Shown piece after piece: positions 1-6,791 of a DNA stretch of 16,066 nucleotides. Both the position numbers and the translations under genes were made by a program. This DNA comes from JAGOGN01 sp036652735. Lineage in GTDB: Bacteria > Bacillota > Clostridia > Lachnospirales > Lachnospiraceae. Under the pieces are notes generated by a model. It was not told the origin of the DNA and ran no database searches. It worked only from the letters and a program-made list of their open reading frames with translations. The stretch covers positions 1 to 16,066 of the forward strand of contig JAVVVI010000036.1 of the NCBI GenBank assembly GCA_036652735.1, in the 5' to 3' direction. The number at the start of each line of letters is the position of its first letter. Within the stretch, counting starts at the first letter, position 1.

Positions 1-294
1 CCCTATAAGCTGACGGCCCGCCTCAGCGGTGACGAATTTGTGATGTTTGTGTACCAATTGGAGTCGCAAGATGCACTGAAACAATATTTGGAACAGATGC
101 ACAGCGACATGCAGGCAACCAAAATAGTGCTGCCGGATGGTTCTTCGCTACCGGTTAGCTTCTCCTGCGGCTATGTAATGTTTGATGACACAAAAGATTA
201 CCACGCAGTGCTGAAACTGGCGGATGAAACGATGTATCAGGCTAAAAAGCATCATAAGGGAAAGTATATCCTGTACCAGCCGGAGCGTTCATAA
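1..294 (+). CDS. GGDEF-domain protein, C-terminal fragment (5' end outside window)
   Basis: The open frame runs from the first base to a TAA stop and encodes the last 97 residues of a diguanylate-cyclase-type domain. The active-site loop reads R-L-S-G-D-E-F, a variant of GGDEF in which the first Gly is Ser. It is followed by the usual later elements: an F-S-C-G-Y strand and an A-D-E-T-M-Y-Q-A-K-K helix near the end. The residue where the Asp of an RxxD inhibitory site would sit, six before the loop, is Lys, so feedback inhibition through that site is unlikely. Domains of this kind make cyclic di-GMP from two GTP, and SGDEF loops can be active, but activity cannot be judged from a fragment. 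The start and any sensor domain lie upstream of the window. Confidence 0.85.
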   Translation, partial: PYKLTARLSGDEFVMFVYQLESQDALKQYLEQMHSDMQATKIVLPDGSSLPVSFSCGYVMFDDTKDYHAVLKLADETMYQAKKHHKGKYILYQPERS

Positions 295-325
295 CCCCAT
301 TAATCGGGCTGCCCACACAAGTAGC

Positions 326-352
326 ACAACTCATTAAATGACGAGTTGTTTT
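326..352. terminator. Inverted repeat between convergent genes, possible weak bidirectional terminator
   Basis: ACAACTC (326-332) pairs with GAGTTGT (343-349), with a further TCATT/AATGA pairing inside the loop, and four T residues follow on the plus strand. It lies between the stop of the leftmost GGDEF gene and the end of the minus-strand receiver gene, and covers that gene's stop codon. The T-tract is short, so terminator function is an inference. Confidence 0.35.
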
Positions 353-687
353 AACAGCCCCCCTAACATATGCGAGGATATTGGCTTTAAAAGAAAGTTG
401 TCGGCCCCGGCGTGGATTGCGTCCACTCTGTTCAGATCACTATCCGACAGCATGACAACCGCCAGTTTCGGGATGTTTTTTCTTAGCACCTGCATAAGCC
501 GAAATCCGTTGACAGGACGCATATCATCTGTAATAAATACCATGTCCACCGGATTATTGCAAATATATTTTGCAGAAAGTAGTGGGTCGGTGAACAGCTG
601 GATCTGACATTCTGTCACCACTTTTCTGATAGCATCTGCAAATAGCTCTAAATCATTTTTGTTGTTATCCACAACCACATAATTCAC
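334..687 (-). CDS. Stand-alone receiver-domain protein with a Thr in place of the phosphoacceptor Asp
   Basis: The 117-residue product is a single CheY-like receiver with no output domain. The first strand ends V-V-V-D7-N8, the Ser of the Ser/Thr switch is in M-L-S81, and the conserved Lys is in L-L-K101-P. Aligned on the M-x-x-V-(N/D)-G motif with the neighbouring regulator, whose strand 3 reads F-L-D53-I-N-M-G-D-V-D-G, this protein reads F-I-T53-D54-D55-M-R-P-V-N-G. The phosphoacceptor position is therefore Thr, with Asp one residue later. It may be a pseudo-receiver that works through protein contacts, or one phosphorylated at the shifted Asp. Translation starts at GTG (687), 9 bases after AGGAGA (697-702). 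A promoter with SARP-type repeats lies directly upstream. Confidence 0.85.
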   Translation of the reverse strand: MNYVVVDNNKNDLELFADAIRKVVTECQIQLFTDPLLSAKYICNNPVDMVFITDDMRPVNGFRLMQVLRKNIPKLAVVMLSDSDLNRVDAIHAGADNFLLKPISSHMLGGLLKQLVI

Positions 688-732
688 AGTATCTTATCTC
701 CTTTCGGGCACTTTATTTGCCATTTTTGTTTT

Positions 733-765
733 ATTGTACAATATTGAGTGTCGGAAAAGTGTCGG
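733..765 (-). promoter_or_regulatory. SARP-type promoter 1: paired octamers 11 bp apart plus -10
   Basis: Read on the minus strand: CCGACACT (758-765), TTT, CCGACACT (747-754), an 8-base spacer, then TACAAT (733-738). The hexamer 17 bp upstream of the -10 is CACTTT, not a -35 consensus, and lies within the repeats. A start near 726 gives a leader of about 40 bases to the GTG of the receiver gene. SARP activators are known to bind direct repeats with an 11 bp period placed 8 bp before the -10. Two further copies occur at 3374-3406 and 3456-3488. Confidence 0.7.
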
Positions 766-781
766 GATTATTTTTTAAAAC

Positions 782-916
782 TTAACATAACGGAACTTTC
801 TCTCTCGGTATTCTGATAATGGCAGTTGTACCCTCACCTATTGTACTTTTGATATCAAGCAGTACTCCAATAATCGCAGCCGCAAATAAATCCAAGCTGG
901 CGCAGATTAAATCCAT
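782..916 (-). pseudogene. Short HATPase/histidine-kinase C-terminal remnant
   Basis: A 44-codon frame on the minus strand ends at TAA (782-784). Its residues 21-37 read D-I-K-S-T-I-G-E-G-T-T-A-I-I-R-I-P, which is how the ATPase domain of many sensor kinases ends. In the same frame just before the ATG is G-G-K-G-M-D-L, resembling the glycine-rich G2 box that precedes this segment. The rest of a kinase is absent: a TGA closes the frame at about residue -14, where the sequence also encodes the end of the SARP regulator in another frame. A GGGAGG lies 7 bases before ATG 916, so a small peptide might be translated. I favour the scar of a lost partner kinase. The family assignment rests on one short motif. 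Confidence 0.4.
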
Positions 917-920
917 CCCT

Positions 921-1736
921 TTACCTCCCATCATACCTGCCGCCGGTGGCAGTCATTTCAATTCCGCCATGCGTGAATTCGCTCCAGCTGTACTGCGACA
1001 TATATTCGCCCCGATAGGCATTGATTGCCTCGATGTCTCCCTGCATCCAGTTGTAGTAATCGCAGGCTATTTTATCCAGTGAAACCGCCATTACACCCCG
1101 CTGTCTGCGGATGCATTCTTCCGCACCAAAGGCAGTAAGGGTGGTGAGCAGGTCAGCCCGCAGATCTCGCAAATAGGAATTCTTTTTCTTACTATTGCTA
1201 TCATCCTCCCACAGTGCCGCTATAATTTCACCGTTTGAGCAGAATGTCCCCTTGCGGTCAATCAAAAATGCCAACAGCTCCTTTGTTTTGCTATATGCAA
1301 ATTTAATTGGCTCTCCATCCGCGAAGATTTCAAAGTTTCCGAAACACTGAATCCAGACCTTTTGTTTTGTCTGCATAGAAACAGGGTGCCGCAGATGCTC
1401 CAGTTCATATTCAATTTTTTCCTTGGTGGCAGGCTTCATAATATATCCACTGCTGTGGAGGGAAAGTGCCTCCATCGCATATTTTTTATAGGCAGTTACA
1501 AAAATGATATTAATATTGGGGTTTACCTGCTTTAAATGCTTTGCAAGCGTAATACCATCCACATCGCCCATATTGATGTCTAAAAAAGCGATATCACAGG
1601 CGTTCCTGCTTCCGAACGCAAGTGCTTCCTCACCGGTGTCAAATCCATGCACCTGTGCCTCCGGCACTGCCTCACAAATCGAGCTCATTAAAAGCCGCAG
1701 GGCAATTCTTTCATCATCCACCGCTATAATATTCAT
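921..1736 (-). CDS. Response regulator with SARP-like winged-helix DNA-binding domain
   Basis: The 271-residue protein has an N-terminal receiver (about 1-118) with the acidic pair D7/D8, phosphoacceptor D53 in F-L-D-I-N-M, switch residue T81 and K101, so it looks competent for phosphorylation. From residue 127 a winged-helix domain starts at W-I-Q-C-F-G-N-F-E-I-F, followed by the S-K-T-K-E-L-L-A-F-L-I-D-R-K-G helix typical of SARP/AfsR-type domains. The frame ends soon after an E-Y-M-S-Q-Y-S-W-S-E-F-T block; the last 15 or so residues (G-G-I-E-M-T-A-T...) look atypical, consistent with a deletion junction next to the kinase remnant. Its ATG overlaps the stop of the upstream GGDEF gene as ATGA, with GGGAGA as ribosome site, so the two are co-translated. 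It is the obvious candidate to bind the three CCGACRCT promoters of this block. Confidence 0.88.
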   Translation of the reverse strand: MNIIAVDDERIALRLLMSSICEAVPEAQVHGFDTGEEALAFGSRNACDIAFLDINMGDVDGITLAKHLKQVNPNINIIFVTAYKKYAMEALSLHSSGYIMKPATKEKIEYELEHLRHPVSMQTKQKVWIQCFGNFEIFADGEPIKFAYSKTKELLAFLIDRKGTFCSNGEIIAALWEDDSNSKKKNSYLRDLRADLLTTLTAFGAEECIRRQRGVMAVSLDKIACDYYNWMQGDIEAINAYRGEYMSQYSWSEFTHGGIEMTATGGRYDGR

Positions 1737-3331
1737 TGCTTTCTATCTCCCTTCGGTATTTTTCTGTCCTTATTTTCTTCCCTTTTCGCCGGTATAATTT
1801 CACTTGCGATAGAACGCTTGTCATACACACTCACGCCGTCACGCCCTTTATCCTTCCGAAGATAAAGCGCCTCATCGGCATACCGATACAGGTCGGAAAA
1901 CTCCACAGTGCCATGGGGGAAAACCGCCATGCCAATACTGGCAGTGATATTGGGCGCTCCCGGCTCCGGAGAGAGCTGCACTAGCGCCGTATGAAGATTT
2001 TGTGCTATCCACAGAGCGGCATCCTCGCTTTCCACGTCGGGGAGATACACCAGAAATTCATCGCCACCGATGCGTCCCGCCACGTCGCTGCTACGAATAT
2101 GGCTTTTCAACTGTGCCGCCACTGCGGCAAGGAGGTTATCACCTGCCATATGCCCATAGGTATCGTTGACCGCCTTGAAATAGTCAATATCAATCATCAG
2201 AAGTGCTTGCAGCACGGTAAAGTCAAAGTCCCCCATGCGACGTGCTACCAGTGCGTTGGTTGCCGCCTTGTTATAAATGCCGGTGAGAGGATCGCGCTGT
2301 GCCAATTTCTGTAAATTCTGTTTTTCTTTCTTTTCTTCATTAATGTCCAGAATAACACCCACCGCTTTAATGGCGTGCCCTGCACTGTCAAACTGTGTCG
2401 TAGCACGGACGCGGCACCAGGTGTATCGTCCTTTAATGTTCTTAATTCGGAATTCCGCCTCGCTGTAGGGCACTCCGGCTGCTGTATCCTTCATAATTTT
2501 TATAAATGCAGGCATATCCTCATTGTGGATATTTTGTGACAGGGGAATACGCCCACTGATTTTATGGTCAATCGCTTCGTATCCGAATTTTTTTTGCCAA
2601 TTCGCTGAAAATACCAGTGAATCATTGCGAATATCCCACTCAAAGAGGATGTCGGTGGTCTGATTCATGATAATCTGGTGCTGCTCCAATCGCAGACGCA
2701 GCTCTTCCTGCTCCCGCTTGCGATAGGTGATTTCGCTTTCCAACTGCCACATACGATCCATTTCAAGTCGCTTCTCCTCCTCGTTTTTCATCAGAAGCAG
2801 TGTTGCATACCACGCAATGCCAAATACAATAAAGAGCATCAGGCAGTCCAACAGGAAGTAAGGGTTCTCCCCCCGTATATCCTTGCTGGCAACGAACATC
2901 GCCATCAGCTCACAGACCACGCAGACCATGGCCACTCTATTTGTGATTCGCTTTTTCCCAAATACCACCGAGACAGACAGTGGCACAAAAAAGCTGCACA
3001 ATGTGGCACCAAAAATATTGTGAATCGATGCGCTGGCAAAGCAAAGTGCCACCATTGAAAGCATTGCCGCCAGCGACTTTACTTCGGTGCCCAGGCGGCT
3101 GCGGTAAACAATAAACCAGCCTATGGCGCAGGAACTATAAATGATTCCGGCAGGCAAAAGGATATAGAACAGAACATATTCTGTGGAAGTCTGGTCACGC
3201 AGACCGATTCCGGATAAAATAAAATAGTAGACAATCTCAAATATAAGCACGACGGTTGCCACGACAAAATTTGTTTTTACAATTCGCTGTTGCCAGCGTT
3301 TGTTATACTCTTCTAAATATTGTTCATACAT
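1733..3331 (-). CDS. Membrane-bound PAS-GGDEF diguanylate cyclase
   Basis: The 532-residue protein has about six hydrophobic segments (roughly residues 21-41, 52-76, 88-105, 108-124, 131-148 and 157-181). A charged linker (about 183-215), a PAS fold (about 215-335) and a C-terminal GGDEF domain (about 345-505) follow. The catalytic loop is intact (G422-G-D-E-F426) and the RxxD inhibitory site is present (R413-S-S-D416), so it should make cyclic di-GMP and be product-inhibited. The tail after about 505 is short, basic and probably disordered. I use ATG 3331, with AAGGAGG at 3344-3350, rather than an in-frame ATG at 3382, because the latter lies upstream of the -10 at 3374-3379. The stop overlaps the start of the SARP-type regulator as ATGA, which suggests a signalling operon. 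Confidence 0.9.
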   Translation of the reverse strand: MYEQYLEEYNKRWQQRIVKTNFVVATVVLIFEIVYYFILSGIGLRDQTSTEYVLFYILLPAGIIYSSCAIGWFIVYRSRLGTEVKSLAAMLSMVALCFASASIHNIFGATLCSFFVPLSVSVVFGKKRITNRVAMVCVVCELMAMFVASKDIRGENPYFLLDCLMLFIVFGIAWYATLLLMKNEEEKRLEMDRMWQLESEITYRKREQEELRLRLEQHQIIMNQTTDILFEWDIRNDSLVFSANWQKKFGYEAIDHKISGRIPLSQNIHNEDMPAFIKIMKDTAAGVPYSEAEFRIKNIKGRYTWCRVRATTQFDSAGHAIKAVGVILDINEEKKEKQNLQKLAQRDPLTGIYNKAATNALVARRMGDFDFTVLQALLMIDIDYFKAVNDTYGHMAGDNLLAAVAAQLKSHIRSSDVAGRIGGDEFLVYLPDVESEDAALWIAQNLHTALVQLSPEPGAPNITASIGMAVFPHGTVEFSDLYRYADEALYLRKDKGRDGVSVYDKRSIASEIIPAKREENKDRKIPKGDRKQ

Positions 3332-3373
3332 GGTTATACTCTGCCTCCTTTTTCCCCTATCGATTATTATTTT

Positions 3374-3406
3374 ATTATACAAAACAAAGTGTCGGTAAAG
3401 TGTCGG
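3374..3406 (-). promoter_or_regulatory. SARP-type promoter 2: drives the PAS-GGDEF/response-regulator operon
   Basis: Minus strand: CCGACACT (3399-3406), TTA, CCGACACT (3388-3395), 8 bases, then a perfect TATAAT (3374-3379). The hexamer 17 bp upstream of the -10 is CACTTT, so there is no sigma-A -35. A start near 3367 leaves about 36 bases to ATG 3331. The operon includes the SARP-type regulator itself, so the site predicts positive autoregulation. Confidence 0.72.
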
Positions 3407-3455
3407 TGATTTTTCGAGAAAACAACTGGTCTTTATTCTTATAAACTATGAATCT

Positions 3456-3488
3456 CCGACGCTTTCCAGACGCTTCATGTGTTATTCT
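3456..3488 (+). promoter_or_regulatory. SARP-type promoter 3: divergent, drives the six-TM GGDEF gene
   Basis: Plus strand: CCGACGCT (3456-3463), TTC, CAGACGCT (3467-3474), 8 bases (3475-3482), then TATTCT (3483-3488). Octamer period and distance to the -10 equal those of the two minus-strand copies, while the octamers differ by one or two bases. The hexamer at the -35 position is CGCTTT. It points at the GGDEF gene starting at 3555. It is a weaker match than the other two, but the identical geometry and orientation toward a gene of the same pathway support it. Confidence 0.58.
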
Positions 3489-3554
3489 TAAAAGAAGTGC
3501 CAAAAACTGTACCTAAACATATACATCTAGAAGAAAAATTTGGAGTGAATCTAT

Positions 3555-4718
3555 ATGAGAGAAAAATTGAAAAAATTATATTATCGCCTGGCCTATCTGG
3601 ATTTGACAGGTTCCTGTAAAAAAGAAGATACCTATTTTTATCGCTTTTCAGGAGAGATTGGACAAAGCAATCTGCACACGATGCGGAGCATGTCTGTCAT
3701 TATGCTAATTATCAGCATATTCGTCATTGCCGGCTCCTTCACTCCCTTTGGTGCAACGTTTTTATACAGAATCTATATCTCCATTGGACTTTTTGAAATC
3801 GCGCTTTTGGTTTTTTTACAGTGGCTTATACACAAAAATTTTTCGTCTAAGTTGTGTACCGCTTTAACCTCACTGCATCTCTTTCATATGCTTGCTATCG
3901 CCGGTTATATCAGTGTATTTTATTGTAAGAATGAAACAGCGCTGCTATTTGTTGTGGTTCTCACAATTTCGTCCATGATTTTCACCCTGCCAACCATGAT
4001 TACCATGAGCATTTCTACACTCTGCACGCTTGCAATGATGGTTGCCAGTTACCTTGTAAAAGACAGCTATTGGTTTGAATCAGATGTTCTCAATGGAGTT
4101 TGTGTGTTGGCATTTTCCTTTATGTTTGGCTGGCGAATCAATCGCACACGGGCGGAAGAGGCTTTTTCCCGTGCGGACACGCTCAGACTAAATATGGAAC
4201 TTAAAAAGATTAGCGTAACCGACCAGCTTACGGGACTCTATAACCACCGCAGTTTTCAAGACAGCTATTATGAAATGTTTCACAGAGCATGCAATGGTGA
4301 ACTACCCTTAGGTGTAATTATGATGGATTTGGACAAATTCAAATCCTTTAATGACCGATATGGACATGTGGAAGGGGACGACTGCCTGCGCCGGGTTGCC
4401 AAAGCAATTGCCGCCTCAGTACCCGAGGGAGTAATCGTTTGCCGCTATGGCGGTGAAGAGTTTATCGCACTGCTGAATGAAGACATTTGCTACAAGGCAG
4501 CGGATATTGGCGAAGATATTCGCCGAGCGGTAGTGGCTCTAAAAATTCCACATATCTGCGCTTCCCTTGAGTCAAAGGTGGTAACAATTAGCCTTGGTGC
4601 TTATGTAGGTGTGCCTGCAAAGACCGAACAACCCATGAACTTTGTAGAACGGGCTGATAAGGCAATGTACCAAAGCAAAGAGGCGGGGCGAAACCGTTTG
4701 ACTGTAACCTTTGGATAG
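3555..4718 (+). CDS. Membrane GGDEF diguanylate cyclase (GGEEF, no I-site)
   Basis: The 387-residue protein has a soluble N-terminus of about 45 residues and six hydrophobic segments (roughly 46-62, 68-91, 101-124, 127-145, 147-166, 178-194). A helical linker leads into a GGDEF domain that starts at V-T-D223-Q-L-T-G-L-Y-N. The catalytic loop is G299-G-E-E-F303, a fully active variant in known diguanylate cyclases, and the metal-binding strand M-M-D-L-D-K-F-K is present. The positions of an RxxD inhibitory site hold Pro and Gly, so unlike the divergent PAS-GGDEF protein it should escape product inhibition. The start is supported by GGAGTGA six bases before the ATG. It is transcribed away from the SARP operon and ends at a hairpin shared with the convergent yolD-like gene. 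Confidence 0.9.
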   Translation: MREKLKKLYYRLAYLDLTGSCKKEDTYFYRFSGEIGQSNLHTMRSMSVIMLIISIFVIAGSFTPFGATFLYRIYISIGLFEIALLVFLQWLIHKNFSSKLCTALTSLHLFHMLAIAGYISVFYCKNETALLFVVVLTISSMIFTLPTMITMSISTLCTLAMMVASYLVKDSYWFESDVLNGVCVLAFSFMFGWRINRTRAEEAFSRADTLRLNMELKKISVTDQLTGLYNHRSFQDSYYEMFHRACNGELPLGVIMMDLDKFKSFNDRYGHVEGDDCLRRVAKAIAASVPEGVIVCRYGGEEFIALLNEDICYKAADIGEDIRRAVVALKIPHICASLESKVVTISLGAYVGVPAKTEQPMNFVERADKAMYQSKEAGRNRLTVTFG

Positions 4719-4753
4719 ACCTATGTTTCAATAAAACTCTATGCCACAAGCAC

Positions 4754-4792
4754 AAGAAAGGGCGCTAATAAGGCTGCCGTCCTTTCTTATTT
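4754..4792. terminator. Hairpin between convergent GGDEF and yolD-like genes
   Basis: AAGAAAGG (4754-4761) pairs perfectly with CCTTTCTT (4781-4788) around a 19-base loop, followed by a short A/T-rich stretch on the plus strand. It lies between two converging coding regions, so it may stop transcription from both sides. The U-tracts are imperfect. Confidence 0.55.
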
Positions 4793-5210
4793 ATAAGGTA
4801 CTCTCAAATTGTTTACTCTCAATCTCCAATATTTCCTCAATGGCTATACCGGTTCCATCCATCATACATACAATTCGATTATAATTATCTATTTTCTTCA
4901 CATGACCGGTTATACATTCATAAAAACCGCCATCCTTTTTTTCGTCCGGGCAAAAGTAGGTAATTGTGACTTCCGGACTTTCCTTGATTTTATCCGCTAT
5001 AAAATTGAGTTTTTCCCTTAATCTTTCTTTTTCGGATTCATCCAGTTCCTTCTTCCTATTTGTCTGCCTTGCCGTTTCCCTAACCGCTTCACCATAACCG
5101 GTAAGTGCGGAAAATGGTGCAAATTGAGCTGCACGGTCCCAAATTGACATGGGGGGGTGCTTTTTTGAAACAGGATGTGGCAGCTGTATGATATCCTCAT
5201 AATTATTCAT
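4791..5210 (-). CDS. YolD-like family protein
   Basis: The 139-residue product carries the N-terminal signature of YolD-like proteins: P-M-S-I-W-D-R-A-A-Q-F-A-P-F-S-A-L-T-G-Y (about residues 20-39), then a basic and acidic helical region. The C-terminal half is a beta-rich segment ending in I-A-I-E-E-I-L-E-I. Its molecular role is not settled; these proteins are typically encoded beside a UmuC-like polymerase, as here. Its ATG overlaps the polymerase stop codon as ATGA (5207-5210), indicating translational coupling and probably joint action in the damage response. No signal peptide or membrane segment is seen. Confidence 0.85.
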   Translation of the reverse strand: MNNYEDIIQLPHPVSKKHPPMSIWDRAAQFAPFSALTGYGEAVRETARQTNRKKELDESEKERLREKLNFIADKIKESPEVTITYFCPDEKKDGGFYECITGHVKKIDNYNRIVCMMDGTGIAIEEILEIESKQFESTL

Positions 5211-6733
5211 TCTGCTTTATGCCCCCCTATCTGCTTATTTCGATCTATGGTAGTAGCCCCCTCTACCAAATTCATTCCTTTCAGAATGGCATTCTTTCCA
5301 TATTTTCTTTTTATGGAAAGCATTGCCTGCTGTGCTTTTCTTTCTCGCTCCAGCTCCAGGTTCAACTTCTCTTGTTGTTCCTCCTCTGCTATACAATCGG
5401 TGAATAAACTCAGTTGGGTGTAATCCTCTGCTTTTGGTAGTCCACTTTCTGCCACAACATGGTTTGCTGACAAACTAACCCTGCGGACCAAAAGCTGTGG
5501 GTCCACAATTCGCTGAAACAGTTCCATGACACTTTCTATAATTAATTTTGTGGATGATGTGTATCTTGCTAAATTAGCTGAACCATGTGCATGCTTTGGA
5601 ATAGCTCGTCCATAGTTGTCTATTGTAACTTCACCATGATAGGCTTGCCGTAATTGGGGGTCTCTGAGATTCTCAATATCATAGCCGACGGTGAGAACCA
5701 TCTGGTTGGTCACAACCTCCTTATCCACCAAATCCAATACCAGAAGTTCCGTCATTTCTCGAACAATCAGCTGCGTCTCCTGAAATTTGTAGGGACGCTG
5801 GAGAACCTGACCGGAACCTACGCTGTTGGTACTTGGCTTATAGGCCTTAATATCGGCAATCGTACAAGGCTCATAGCCCCAGGCATGATCAATTAAAAGC
5901 TCTGCATTGATACCAAACAGCTTGTAAAGCAATTCTTCATTATAATAATCGGAAGGCTTGCCAATAGAGCATCTTGCAATATCACCCATAGTATAGATGC
6001 CCTTTTCCTCTAGTTTTTTTGAATAGCCTCTGCCCACACGCCAAAAATCCGTCAGTGGGCGATGCGTCCATAGTTTTCTTCGGTAGCTCATCTCATTAAG
6101 CATTGCAATTCTCACGCCATTCTTATCGGGCTGAATATGCTTTGCCTCAACATCCATGGCAATTTTACAAAGATAAAGGTTTGTACCAATTCCCGCTGTG
6201 GCGGTAATACCGGTAACTTCCAACACATTCAGAATCATTTTCATAGCAAGCTCTTCCGGCGATAGCTGATAGGTATTCAAATAATCCGTAACATCCATAA
6301 AAACCTCATCAATTGAGTACACATGAATGTCCTCAGGTGCAATGTAGTTCAAATAAATGTCGTATATCTTTGTGCTATACTCCATGTAAAGTTCCATTCT
6401 GGGTGCAGCTGTAATATAGCCCAGGGATAATTCCGGAAAAGCCTCCAGTTCCGGTGCGCTTGTTGAAGTCCCCGAAAATGTTCTTCCCGGTGCATTCCGA
6501 ACTCGTTTGGCATTGGCCTCCTTTACCTTCTGTACCACCTCAAATAACCTTGCTCTGCCCGGAATTCCATATTTCTTTAGTGATGGTGAAACAGCCAGAC
6601 AAATTGTTTTTTCGGTGCGGCTTGCATCCGCAACAACAAGATTCGTTGACATAGGATCAAGTCCACGTTCCATACACTCTACCGAGGCATAAAAAGATTT
6701 TAGGTCAATTGCAATATATGTTTTTGCCTTCAA
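5207..6733 (-). CDS. Y-family (UmuC-like) translesion DNA polymerase
   Basis: The 508-residue protein has the Y-family catalytic elements: I-A-I-D10-L-K-S-F-Y-A-S-V-E at the N-terminus and V-Y-S-I-D142-E143-V-F in the palm, which supply the metal-binding carboxylates. A little-finger domain follows (about 300-425), and Q440-L-S-L-F444 is a classic beta-clamp-binding motif. The C-terminal 60 residues form a charged helix rich in Glu, Gln and Arg. It belongs to the UvrX/YqjW-like group of Gram-positive error-prone polymerases that bypass DNA damage. Translation begins at TTG (6733), placed 7 bases after an extended ribosome site (6741-6750). It follows the glucosaminidase gene by 58 bp with no clear terminator between, and no convincing LexA box was found. 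Confidence 0.92.
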   Translation of the reverse strand: MKAKTYIAIDLKSFYASVECMERGLDPMSTNLVVADASRTEKTICLAVSPSLKKYGIPGRARLFEVVQKVKEANAKRVRNAPGRTFSGTSTSAPELEAFPELSLGYITAAPRMELYMEYSTKIYDIYLNYIAPEDIHVYSIDEVFMDVTDYLNTYQLSPEELAMKMILNVLEVTGITATAGIGTNLYLCKIAMDVEAKHIQPDKNGVRIAMLNEMSYRRKLWTHRPLTDFWRVGRGYSKKLEEKGIYTMGDIARCSIGKPSDYYNEELLYKLFGINAELLIDHAWGYEPCTIADIKAYKPSTNSVGSGQVLQRPYKFQETQLIVREMTELLVLDLVDKEVVTNQMVLTVGYDIENLRDPQLRQAYHGEVTIDNYGRAIPKHAHGSANLARYTSSTKLIIESVMELFQRIVDPQLLVRRVSLSANHVVAESGLPKAEDYTQLSLFTDCIAEEEQQEKLNLELERERKAQQAMLSIKRKYGKNAILKGMNLVEGATTIDRNKQIGGHKAE

Positions 6734-6791
6734 GGTTAAACCACCTCCTTGCTCCTAGCATAGTCTGCTCCTAAACGTCTGATCGTTCCGC

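Noticed and set aside
1504..3058. Several plus-strand open frames opposite the regulator and PAS-GGDEF genes
   Set aside because: They mirror confident minus-strand coding regions and show no domain pattern or start signals.
6734..6770. Direct repeat TAGGAGCA twice before the polymerase start
   Set aside because: It consists of ribosome-site-like purine sequence; two short copies 16 bp apart do not stand out from chance.
6773..6790. Possible LexA/SOS box upstream of the polymerase (GGAAC and ACGTT half-sites on the minus strand)
   Set aside because: The half-sites are not at the spacing of the Gram-positive GAAC-N4-GTTC type box, and only one half matches well.
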